A stretch of 5,249 nt of DNA from an uncultured Balneolaceae bacterium (GTDB lineage Bacteria; Bacteroidota; Rhodothermia; Balneolales; Balneolaceae). The position numbers were made by a program, and so were the translations under genes. Below the pieces are notes generated by a model. It ran no database searches, was not told the DNA's origin, and was given only the letters and a program-made list of their open reading frames with translations. Every line of letters begins with the position of its first letter. Position 1 is the first letter of the stretch. Location: NCBI GenBank assembly GCA_938003885.1, contig CALKWT010000127.1:1-5249 (forward strand). The letters are read 5' to 3'. Shown piece after piece: positions 1 to 5,249 of this stretch.

Positions 1-504
1 ATCGGCCGGGTGGATATCATCACCAGTACGCTGGGCAAGGCTCTGGGAGGGGCGTCCGGCGGTTTTACCTCGTCTCACAAGGAAGTTGTTGATCTGCTTC
101 GTCAGCGCTCCAGGCCGTATCTCTTCTCCAATACCCTGGCTCCGGCGATTGCGGGTGCATCGATTGAAGCGATCAACCTGATCAGCGATACCTCCGATTT
201 GCGGGACAAGCTCCACAACAGTACGGCCTATTTCCGGGAAAACATGACAAAGGCGGGCTTTGATATCACGCCGGGCACTCATCCGATTGTGCCTGTCATG
301 CTCTATGAGGCGCAGTTGGCTCAGGACTTTGCGGAAAAGCTGCTTGAGAAAGGGATCTATGTGATCGGATTTTACTATCCGGTGGTGCCCAAAGGAAAAG
401 CCAGAATTCGGGTGCAGATCTCTGCCGTACATGAGAAAGAACATCTCGACAAAGCGATAGAATCGTTCACCGAGACAGGCCGTGAATTGGGCGTGATCAG
501 CTAA
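1..504 (+). CDS. kbl: 2-amino-3-ketobutyrate CoA ligase (glycine C-acetyltransferase), C-terminal 167 residues, 5' end missing
   Basis: PLP-dependent enzyme of the alpha-oxoamine synthase family (aminotransferase fold type I). It cleaves 2-amino-3-ketobutyrate with CoA to glycine and acetyl-CoA, the second step of threonine breakdown in the cytoplasm. The reading frame is open from base 1 and ends at TAA 502-504. The fragment begins IGRVDIITSTLGKALGGASG; the Lys in STLGKALGG (codon 37-39) is the expected PLP Schiff-base lysine. RQRSRPYLFSNTLAPAI and the end, GFYYPVVPKGKARIRVQ plus a terminal LGVIS, match E. coli Kbl closely as I remember it. The 167 residues correspond to about residue 232 to the end of a roughly 398-residue protein, so the C-terminus is full length. 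The internal ATG at base 10 is not a start. The threonine dehydrogenase gene follows 41 bp downstream on the same strand, which supports this function over the related 8-amino-7-oxononanoate synthase. Confidence 0.95.
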   Translation: MGRVDIITSTLGKALGGASGGFTSSHKEVVDLLRQRSRPYLFSNTLAPAIAGASIEAINLISDTSDLRDKLHNSTAYFRENMTKAGFDITPGTHPIVPVMLYEAQLAQDFAEKLLEKGIYVIGFYYPVVPKGKARIRVQISAVHEKEHLDKAIESFTETGRELGVIS

Positions 505-545
505 TTTTCAGAACGACAAACATTTAACAGAACAGATTTACACTG

Positions 546-1493
546 ATGACCAAAATCCTGATAACCGGCGCTTGTGGCCAGCTGGGAAGTGAATTAACGC
601 TGAAGCTCCGGGAGATTCACGGAAACGATGCAGTTCTTGCCACCGATATTTCCCAACCGGGCCCGCTGATGGAGGATGGGCCCTTTGAGCGGCTCGATGT
701 GCTTGACAAAGAGCGGATGGAAGAGCTTGTTGAGGAGTACAACATTGATACCATCTACCATCTGGCTGCGCTTCTCTCTGCAAATGCGGAGAAAAACATC
801 GACTTCGCCTGGAAGCTGAACATGGAGGGCCTTCTGAATGTGCTGAACCTGGCACGGGACAGGAAGATCGAAAAGATATTCTGGCCCAGCTCGATCGCGG
901 TATTTGGCCCTGATGCAAGGAAGGAGATGACGACGCAGGACAGTCCCTGCAATCCCACCACGGTGTATGGAATCAGCAAGCTTGCGGGCGAGCAGTGGTG
1001 CTCCTATTACCACCACAAATTTGGAGTGGATGTGCGCAGCCTCCGCTATCCTGGCCTGATCGGTTACAAGTCGGTACCAGGCGGAGGAACAACAGACTAT
1101 GCGGTGGATATCTACCACAAGGCGATCGATAGTGAGCGGTTTGAATGCTTTCTGAAGGAGGATATGGTCTTGCCTATGATGTACATGGACGATGCAGTCA
1201 AGGCCACCATAGAGCTGATGGAGGCTCCCTCCGGGAAAATCAGGATTCGGACCAGCTATAACATCGCTGCAATCAGCTTTTCTCCGGAAGAGATTGCAGA
1301 GGCCATACGTACGAGAATTCCCGGTTTCATCCTGGAGTGCAAACCGGACCACCGCCAGGAGATCGCGGCATCCTGGCCCGACAGTATTGACGACTCTGCG
1401 GCTCGAAGGGACTGGAACTGGAATCACGAGTTTGACCTGGACCGGATGACGGATGAGATTCTGGAGAACCTACCCGCCCTTTTAAAATCCTGA
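546..1493 (+). CDS. tdh: L-threonine 3-dehydrogenase, NAD-dependent, short-chain dehydrogenase (epimerase-like) type
   Basis: Oxidises L-threonine to 2-amino-3-ketobutyrate with NAD+, feeding Kbl encoded just upstream. The 315-residue protein is an extended SDR related to UDP-galactose epimerases. It has a Rossmann motif GACGQLG (residues 8-14), Asp34 ending the second strand (TDIS), which suggests NAD rather than NADP, HLAALLSA (72-79), a catalytic Ser pair in WPSSIAVFG (115-116), and YGISK with Tyr141 and Lys145. RYPGLIGYKSVPGGGTTDYAV (167-187) is the diagnostic segment: PGGGTTDYAV is shared with animal TDH and the Flavobacterium enzyme and separates this family from sugar epimerases. The length is normal for the family, and the C-terminal FDLDRMTDEILENL helix is also typical. 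The ATG at 546 begins directly at MTKILITG, leaving no room for a later start; no clear Shine-Dalgarno precedes it. It is unrelated in fold to the zinc-dependent Tdh of E. coli. Co-transcription with kbl is inferred from the 41-bp gap. Confidence 0.93.
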   Translation: MTKILITGACGQLGSELTLKLREIHGNDAVLATDISQPGPLMEDGPFERLDVLDKERMEELVEEYNIDTIYHLAALLSANAEKNIDFAWKLNMEGLLNVLNLARDRKIEKIFWPSSIAVFGPDARKEMTTQDSPCNPTTVYGISKLAGEQWCSYYHHKFGVDVRSLRYPGLIGYKSVPGGGTTDYAVDIYHKAIDSERFECFLKEDMVLPMMYMDDAVKATIELMEAPSGKIRIRTSYNIAAISFSPEEIAEAIRTRIPGFILECKPDHRQEIAASWPDSIDDSAARRDWNWNHEFDLDRMTDEILENLPALLKS

Positions 1494-1507
1494 TCGGAGA
1501 GTGGATG

Positions 1508-1523
1508 GCGGGGACTTCCCTGC
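1508..1523. repeat. Short hairpin just after the tdh stop codon
   Basis: GCGGGG (1508-1513) pairs with CCCTGC (1518-1523), giving six pairs including one G-U around an ACTT loop. It starts 15 bases after the tdh stop. No T-run follows, so it is not a standard intrinsic terminator, although it could protect the 3' end of a kbl-tdh transcript. A second small stem follows at 1527-1546 (CGCT-ATT around GAAG, closing with AAT-AGCG and a 2-nt bulge). Confidence 0.4.
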
Positions 1524-1551
1524 GTTCGCTATTGAAGAATGAAGCGTGAGG

Positions 1552-1592
1552 CAGGAGGCATCGGCGCTGAGTCAGGCGATGCGGTGCCTCTG
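1552..1592. repeat. Inverted repeat with two mutually exclusive stems
   Basis: CAGGAGGCA (1552-1560) pairs with TGCCTCTG (1585-1592), giving eight pairs with one bulged G at 1555. An overlapping alternative, GCATCG (1558-1563) with CGATGC (1577-1582), makes a six-pair stem, with CTG/CAG able to pair inside its loop. Bases 1558-1560 are used by both, so the two stems compete. Competing stems are seen in regulatory RNAs, but in GC-rich DNA this can also arise by chance. Confidence 0.4.
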
Positions 1593-1740
1593 TAATCAGA
1601 GTGGGTTTTACCGTTCCGGAAGGAGTGGGGCCGGACCAGGCCGTGTGATGACGACGGGCTGTGGCCGGATCTGGCCACGATGGCTGTTTGGGCCGGTGCC
1701 TCTCCCGTTTCAGGTGGGTGCGCACCACGGAGGGATCCAC
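1583..1740. repeat. Two diverged copies of a roughly 45-bp unit, about 112 bp apart
   Basis: GGTGCCTCT is exact at 1583-1591 and at 1695-1703. The similarity continues in the same order after each copy: TCAGAGTGGGT (1596-1606) against TCAGGTGGGT (1710-1719), then ACC, then a GGA-rich stretch. The copies need small gaps to align and are clearly diverged. In both, the CCTCT core is paired in a drawn stem, with GAGGCA upstream for the first and GGGAGAGG downstream for the second. Confidence 0.35.
1629..1679. repeat. Two tandem related hairpins built on GGCCGGA...GGCC, 34 bp apart
   Basis: The 17-mers at 1629-1645 and 1663-1679 share 13 of 17 positions. Each starts GGCCGGA and has GGCC again three bases later, so each folds on itself. 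The first gives GGCC/GGCC around GGACCA (1629-1642). The second is longer: GTGGCC (1661-1666) with GGCCAC (1673-1678) around GGATCT, six perfect pairs. The spacing between copies is 34 bp. Two further GGCCGG hexamers at 1691 and 1787 lack the same paired partner. Confidence 0.5.
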
Positions 1741-1768
1741 TCAACAACCTGCCACTGGCTGGGAGAGG
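1699..1768. repeat. Long-range stem-loop enclosing a second stem
   Basis: CCTCTCCC (1699-1706) is perfectly complementary to GGGAGAGG (1761-1768), and G-U pairs could extend it by one on each side. Inside it, CAGGT (1711-1715) pairs with ACCTG (1747-1751), or alternatively GTGGGT (1714-1719) pairs with ATCCAC (1735-1740). GGTGCGCACC (1717-1726) is also a perfect palindrome. The nesting of stems is what a folded RNA domain would show; no comparative data were available to me. Confidence 0.45.
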
Positions 1769-1820
1769 TTTCATTATTTGAAGGTGGGCCGGAAGGCGAA
1801 ATTCATCAGCTTTTTTCTTA

Positions 1821-1839
1821 TCTTTCAGGATTTGAAAGA
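1821..1839 (+). promoter_or_regulatory. Hairpin in the uvrA leader with AGGA in its loop
   Basis: TCTTTC (1821-1826) pairs with GAAAGA (1834-1839) around the loop AGGATTT, ending ten bases before the uvrA ATG. The loop holds the only AGGA upstream of the start (1827-1830). At 19 nt from the ATG it is too far for normal Shine-Dalgarno use unless the stem forms or the spacing is shortened. TATCTTTC (1819-1826) also resembles the Bacteroidota -7 element TAnnTTTG with its last base changed, but I find no -33 TTTG at the right distance. Both readings are weak. Confidence 0.3.
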
Positions 1840-1849
1840 AATCAAGTAT

Positions 1850-4675
1850 ATGCCATCAACAAACTCTTCCAAATCAAAAGCCTCTGCCGGAAGTGAGGCT
1901 GTGGCAGCAGGCCGGCCCATTGTAATCAAGGGAGCGAGAGTCCACAATCTGAAGAACATAGATGTAGAGATTCCGCGGAATAAGCTGACTGTGATCACCG
2001 GTGTTTCAGGCTCCGGAAAGTCGAGCCTGGCATTTGATACCATCTATGCGGAGGGGCAGCGGCGCTATGTAGAGAGCCTCTCCAGCTATGCCCGCCAGTT
2101 TCTCGAGAGGATGGACAAGCCGGATGTCGACTATATGCACGGCATCTCTCCCGCAATGGCGATTCAGCAGAAAACCATCAGCAGCAATCCCCGTTCCACC
2201 GTCGGAACGACCACAGAAATTTATGACTATATCCGGTTGCTTTATGCTCGAATCGGAAGAACCATCTCTCCGGTATCAGGGAGAGAGGTTAAAAAGGATA
2301 CGCCCGGGTCCATCATTGATGAGCTGTTTGCAGAACTGGAAGAGAAAACCCGGTTTTACGTCCTCTTTCCCTATCTCCTCCGCGATGGAAGAGATGAGCA
2401 GGAGCAGTTCGCCGTCCTGAAAGAGAAAGGGCTGACACGCCTTCTCAACATCAACGATGAGACGATTCTGGATCTGACTCATGAGGATCCTGAACCGGGC
2501 CAGATAAAGCCGGAGACACACCGCGTCCTGATCGACCGGCTGGCGATAAAAAAAGAGGATGCCACCCGAAGTCGGATCGCGGAGTCGATAGAGACGGCAT
2601 TTCGTGAGGGGAATGGCCGCTGCTCAGTGAAGATCAGAAATGGCGAGGAGCGGATCTACAGCGAGCGTTTTGAGAGAGATGGAATAGAATTCCTGGAGCC
2701 GATACCGCAGATGTTCTCCTTCAACAATCCGTTTGGAGCTTGCGGAACGTGTGAAGGGTTTGGAAGGGTAGCAGGTATAGAGGAAGATCTGGTCATTCCC
2801 GATCCGCAGAAGAGCATCCTCGCCGGTGCGATCGCCCCCTTCAGCACTCCGAAGTTTGGCAGTTATCTGAAAGACTTTATCAAAGTGGCGGCGCAGGAGA
2901 AAATCCCCATCGACATTCCCTACAGCGAGCTCGATAAGGAGGCGAAACGGATAATCTGGAAAGGACAGGGTGAGTATTCCGGTATCGACGGATTCTTTGA
3001 AGATGTCAGGAGCCAGTTCTACAAGGTTCATATGCGGATCCTCTACTCACGCTATCGCGGGTACAGCCGCTGTCCGAAGTGCGAAGGGTATCGGGTGCGA
3101 AAAGATGCCCTCAATGTGAAGATCAGCGGATTGCATATCGGAGAGGTCACCGAAATGACCATCGGACATGCGCGAGAGTTTTTTGACAATCTGGAAATCT
3201 CAGACTATGAGAAGTCGGTAGCAGGCCAGATTCTTTTTGAAATTCGGAAGCGGCTGAAATATCTGGATGAAGTGGGCCTGGACTATCTCACACTCGACCG
3301 GCTGGCCAACACCTTGAGCGGGGGGGAGTCTCAGCGCATCAATCTGGCCAACTCCCTCGGCAGTTCGCTCATCGGCAGCCTCTATGTCCTGGATGAGCCC
3401 ACCATCGGGCTGCACCCCAGAGATAACGACCGGCTGATCACCATTTTGAAATCACTGCGGGATATCGGAAACACCGTTCTGGTTGTGGAGCACGACCCGG
3501 AGATGATGCAGGCCGCCGACAACATCATTGATATCGGGCCCTTCGCAGGCTCCTACGGAGGTGAAGTGGTCTATAGCGGCCCCTACGACGGCCTTCTGAA
3601 ATCCAAGAGCCTGACTGGAAAATATCTGAGCGGGCGCCTGGAGATCCCCATTCCGCAGAAAAGGCGGAAAGGGAACGGGCATGTGATCCGTGTTGAGGGT
3701 GCCTGCGAACATAACCTGAAGAGCATCGATGTAGAATTCCCGCTGGGTAAAATGGTCTGTGTAACCGGCGTCTCCGGTTCTGGAAAATCGACCCTTGTGC
3801 ACGATACCCTCTACGCTTCCATCCAGAAACAGTTCGGTACCTGGAAAGGGAAGATCGGCAGAAACCGCGGTATTACAGGCATCAAACATATTGAGGCGGT
3901 TGAGATGGTGGATCAGAGCCCGATAGGGCGTTCTACCCGATCCAATCCAGCCACCTATACCAAGGCGTTTGACGGGATCCGCACCCTGTTTGCCAACACT
4001 CGTCAGTCAGGCATTATGGGGTACACACCGGGGCATTTCTCGTTTAATGTTCCCGGGGGGCGGTGCGAGACGTGTCAGGGCGAGGGGGTTCAAAAAATCG
4101 AAATGCAGTTCATGGCCGATATTGAACTGGTGTGTGAAGAGTGCGGGGGAACGCGTTTTCGCAAGGAGATTCTACAAGTTAAATATCGCGGACAGAATAT
4201 CCACGATGTGCTGGCCATGAGCATCAGCGATGCGATAGACTTTTTTGGAGATGAAGAATCCATCGTACAGAAGCTGCAGCCGATGGAAGATGTCGGCCTG
4301 GGTTATCTGACACTCGGACAGTGTGCCACAACGCTGTCTGGAGGGGAGGCGCAGCGTGTAAAACTGGCCAGATTTTTATCAAAGAAAACTAACGAGAGAA
4401 CTCTCTATTTCTTTGATGAACCAACGACCGGCCTCCATTTTGAAGATATTTCCAAGCTTTTGAATTCATTTAATGAACTGGTCGAAAGCGGTCATTCCGT
4501 TATTATCATTGAGCACAATCTGGATGTCATGAAATCGGCTGACTGGATTATCGATATCGGGCCGGAAGGAGGGTTCCGGGGCGGACAGGTGGTCGCTGCC
4601 GGAACGCCGGAGCAGATTGCCAAAGTGGGAGAGAGCCACACCGGCCGCTTTCTGAAGGAAATTCTTTCGGAATAA
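1850..4675 (+). CDS. uvrA: UvrABC system protein A, excinuclease ABC ATPase subunit
   Basis: Damage-sensing ABC-type ATPase of nucleotide excision repair; as a dimer it loads UvrB at distorted DNA in the cytoplasm. The 941 residues are close to the E. coli length (940). Module I has Walker A GVSGSGKSS (51-59, Lys57), a UvrB-binding region around 120-250, FSFNNPFGACGTC (Cys298, Cys301), CPKC (Cys408, Cys411), signature LSGGE (489-493), Walker B with Asp515-Glu516, and His548. Module II has Walker A GVSGSGKST (640-648, Lys646), a complete zinc finger of the form CX2CX19CX2C (Cys739, 742, 762, 765), LSGGE (829-833), Asp856-Glu857 and His889. The usual first Cys-x-x-Cys of zinc finger 1 is absent: FERDGIEFLEP (274-284) stands in its place. 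ATG 1850 is chosen because the conserved start IVIKGARVHNLKNI begins at residue 24; before it lies a Ser/Ala/Lys-rich tail. A GTG at 1901, preceded by GGAAGTGAGG, is an alternative start (924 residues). The frame stays open upstream to 1661, but that extension is not UvrA-like. Confidence 0.97.
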   Translation: MPSTNSSKSKASAGSEAVAAGRPIVIKGARVHNLKNIDVEIPRNKLTVITGVSGSGKSSLAFDTIYAEGQRRYVESLSSYARQFLERMDKPDVDYMHGISPAMAIQQKTISSNPRSTVGTTTEIYDYIRLLYARIGRTISPVSGREVKKDTPGSIIDELFAELEEKTRFYVLFPYLLRDGRDEQEQFAVLKEKGLTRLLNINDETILDLTHEDPEPGQIKPETHRVLIDRLAIKKEDATRSRIAESIETAFREGNGRCSVKIRNGEERIYSERFERDGIEFLEPIPQMFSFNNPFGACGTCEGFGRVAGIEEDLVIPDPQKSILAGAIAPFSTPKFGSYLKDFIKVAAQEKIPIDIPYSELDKEAKRIIWKGQGEYSGIDGFFEDVRSQFYKVHMRILYSRYRGYSRCPKCEGYRVRKDALNVKISGLHIGEVTEMTIGHAREFFDNLEISDYEKSVAGQILFEIRKRLKYLDEVGLDYLTLDRLANTLSGGESQRINLANSLGSSLIGSLYVLDEPTIGLHPRDNDRLITILKSLRDIGNTVLVVEHDPEMMQAADNIIDIGPFAGSYGGEVVYSGPYDGLLKSKSLTGKYLSGRLEIPIPQKRRKGNGHVIRVEGACEHNLKSIDVEFPLGKMVCVTGVSGSGKSTLVHDTLYASIQKQFGTWKGKIGRNRGITGIKHIEAVEMVDQSPIGRSTRSNPATYTKAFDGIRTLFANTRQSGIMGYTPGHFSFNVPGGRCETCQGEGVQKIEMQFMADIELVCEECGGTRFRKEILQVKYRGQNIHDVLAMSISDAIDFFGDEESIVQKLQPMEDVGLGYLTLGQCATTLSGGEAQRVKLARFLSKKTNERTLYFFDEPTTGLHFEDISKLLNSFNELVESGHSVIIIEHNLDVMKSADWIIDIGPEGGFRGGQVVAAGTPEQIAKVGESHTGRFLKEILSE

Positions 4676-4685
4676 AGAGATCGAA

Positions 4686-4691
4686 TATAAT
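4686..4691 (+). promoter_or_regulatory. Possible -10 element between uvrA and the next gene
   Basis: TATAAT lies in an AT-rich 77-bp gap, followed directly by TTG. I see no good -35 (TTGACA) or Bacteroidota -33 (TTTG) at the expected distance, which would fall inside the uvrA 3' end, and the arrangement is one base off the TAnnTTTG pattern. No terminator hairpin with a T-run is visible after uvrA, so read-through is also possible. Confidence 0.22.
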
Positions 4692-4735
4692 TTGGGCAAA
4701 AAATTACAGATATTAGCCCCGTACCGCAATTTCTC

Positions 4736-4739
4736 AGGA
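4736..4739 (+). promoter_or_regulatory. Weak ribosome binding site for the terminal gene
   Basis: AGGA ends 13 bases before the ATG at 4753, longer than the usual 5-9. The stretch TCAGGAT...ATCAA.TATG also occurs before uvrA (TCAGGAT at 1825-1831, ATCAAGTATATG at 1841-1852), so both genes share a similar start context. Confidence 0.3.
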
Positions 4740-4752
4740 TAATAGATCAAAT

Positions 4753-5249
4753 ATGTACAGAGTTCCCCTCCTGTTTCTTTTTCTTGCTCTCCCGATATTG
4801 TTAACTCCTGCCGAAAGTACGGCCCAGCAGCTGGACCGGATCTCGGTCGCTCAACGATCCGATGGAGGAGGGCTGGTCCTTCGCTATCACCTCACTGCAG
4901 AACCCGATTCATACACTCTTCACAGGCCCCGGGCCGATCTGATTCAGATGAACCTGTATGGAGTTCGGGCTTCCGGAATGGTAGAACTGCCAGAGCCGGG
5001 AGTGAATCAGATTGAACGGGTGGAGTTTTTCGAAACGGCAGAGGGAATCAGTGTCGATATTTACCTGGAGGAGCGGACCTACGTGGGTACCGATGTCTAT
5101 CCCGACATCAACGGCCGGGATCTACTCCTCTCGCTGGCTTATGTCTCCGAAGTGGTTGTGGAGGGGTTGATTGACCCGCGGCCCGAAATTTCGCGCGAGG
5201 AAGAGGAGGAGCCGGTTGTGGAAGAAGAGGAGGTGACACAACCTCTTGA
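4753..5249 (+). CDS. Exported protein with AMIN-like N-terminal domain and acidic linker, 3' end missing
   Basis: The frame is open for 165 codons from ATG 4753 and still open at the window edge; the last TGA (5247-5249) is out of frame. A signal peptide is visible: MYR, a hydrophobic core VPLLFLFLALPILL (4-17), then a likely signal peptidase I site after STA (22-24). There is no lipobox cysteine. Residues about 27-130 alternate hydrophobic and polar residues in a beta-rich pattern (LVLRYHL, RADLIQMNLYG, IERVEFFETAEGISVDIYL, NGRDLLLSLAY). This resembles the AMIN domain that targets N-acetylmuramoyl-L-alanine amidases and secretins to the envelope; the resemblance is by pattern only. Residues 149-160 are almost all Glu (EEEEEPVVEEEE), which looks like a linker to a further domain. 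A periplasmic cell-wall amidase is one possibility, but the catalytic part would be outside the window. Its start is 77 bp after uvrA on the same strand. Confidence 0.8.
   Translation, partial: MYRVPLLFLFLALPILLTPAESTAQQLDRISVAQRSDGGGLVLRYHLTAEPDSYTLHRPRADLIQMNLYGVRASGMVELPEPGVNQIERVEFFETAEGISVDIYLEERTYVGTDVYPDINGRDLLLSLAYVSEVVVEGLIDPRPEISREEEEEPVVEEEEVTQPL

Larger units (their letters stand above)
1494..1849. other. Non-coding spacer between tdh and uvrA, GC-rich and full of inverted repeats
   Basis: 356 bp with no credible protein gene. Frames that stay open here translate to Cys/Trp/Gly/Arg-rich sequence with no recognisable domain. Bases 1501-1800 are about 61% GC by hand count, whereas 1801-1849 are about 27% and the kbl-tdh gap about 32%, so the GC-rich block has a sharp right edge. 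At least six hairpins can be drawn (1508-1523, 1527-1546, 1552-1592, 1629-1642, 1661-1678 and the long-range 1699-1768). GGCCGG occurs at 1629, 1663, 1691 and 1787. I looked for signature motifs of RNase P RNA, tmRNA, SRP RNA, tRNA and the cobalamin riboswitch B12 box and found none. Candidate explanations are an unrecognised structured RNA, a structured 5' leader of uvrA, or an intergenic repeat element. A T-run at 1811-1816 lies near the right edge, but no strong stem directly precedes it, so I do not call a terminator. Confidence 0.6.

Noticed and set aside
594..1427. 277-codon antisense open frame within tdh
   Set aside because: It is a shadow of the conserved dehydrogenase gene; the translation is Cys/His/Arg-rich with no motif.
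1539..1595. 18-codon ORF (MKREAGGIGAESGDAVPL) that could be a leader peptide
   Set aside because: There is no spaced ribosome binding site, no run of regulatory codons and no terminator or antiterminator coupled to it; it overlaps the 1552-1592 stem.
1611..1630. TCCGGAAGG resembling the SRP RNA core
   Set aside because: Only a short stretch matches; the flanking bases do not form the SRP helix 8 asymmetric loop and the rest of the motif is missing.
1747..1800. CCTGCCACTGG resembling part of a cobalamin riboswitch
   Set aside because: No B12 box (AGCCAGGAGACCTGCC-like) follows, the conserved parts are not in the right order, and uvrA is not a cobalamin-related gene.
1811..1820. T-run as an intrinsic terminator for an RNA in the spacer
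   Set aside because: The only hairpin near it (GCC-GGAA-GGC at 1788-1797) is three pairs long and 13 bases away.
1661..1849. In-frame upstream extension of uvrA by 63 codons
   Set aside because: Its translation is Cys/Trp/Gly/Arg-rich, coincides with the hairpin block and does not resemble any UvrA N-terminus; the start at 1850 already adds about 22 residues before the conserved beginning.
1546..1896. 116-codon open frame across the spacer
   Set aside because: It starts at GTG, has low-complexity composition, ends inside uvrA in another frame and shows no domain.
5197..5234. Purine-rich GAG/GAA repeat at the window end as a microsatellite
   Set aside because: It is in-frame coding for a Glu-rich linker and is interrupted by CCGGTTGTG; it is not a perfect tandem repeat.

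Overview
All genes in this window lie on the + strand. The order is the 3' end of kbl (2-amino-3-ketobutyrate CoA ligase), a complete short-chain-dehydrogenase (SDR) type L-threonine 3-dehydrogenase gene, a 356-bp non-coding spacer, a complete uvrA, and the 5' part of a gene for an exported protein that runs off the right edge. Coding sequence fills most of the window. I see no rRNA, tRNA, CRISPR array, transposase, phage gene or integrase.

The host looks like a member of the Bacteroidota in the broad sense, with Balneolota or Rhodothermota as plausible alternatives. This is inferred from three things: the threonine dehydrogenase is the SDR type common in that group and in animals; the UvrA lacks the first Cys-x-x-Cys pair of the N-terminal zinc finger and has a wording (SPVSGREV, RINLANSLGSSL) that I associate from memory with Bacteroidota UvrA; and the gene starts lack well-placed strong Shine-Dalgarno sites. 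No taxonomic marker proves it.

Region 1 (1-1493) is a two-gene threonine catabolism unit. The dehydrogenase oxidises L-threonine to 2-amino-3-ketobutyrate, and Kbl cleaves that with CoA to glycine and acetyl-CoA. The genes are 41 bp apart in an AT-rich gap (about 32% GC) with no terminator visible, so they are probably co-transcribed.

Region 2 (1494-1849) has no credible protein gene. Positions 1501-1800 are about 61% GC by hand count and full of inverted repeats, including an 8-bp perfect long-range stem (1699-1706 with 1761-1768) and a perfect GTGGCC/GGCCAC hairpin. Two diverged copies of a roughly 45-bp unit start at 1583 and 1695. From 1801 to the uvrA start the sequence drops to about 27% GC. 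This is the one part of the window not explained by known genes; it could be a structured RNA, a long structured uvrA leader, or an intergenic repeat element.

Region 3 (1850-4675) is uvrA, the damage-recognition ATPase of nucleotide excision repair, intact at 941 residues with both ATPase modules. Region 4 (4753-5249) is the first 165 codons of an exported protein with a signal peptide, a beta-rich segment resembling an AMIN domain, and the start of a Glu-rich linker; its C-terminal domain is outside the window.

Overall this is mostly ordinary chromosomal housekeeping sequence. The spacer before uvrA is the best candidate for something undescribed, and the evidence for it is structural only.
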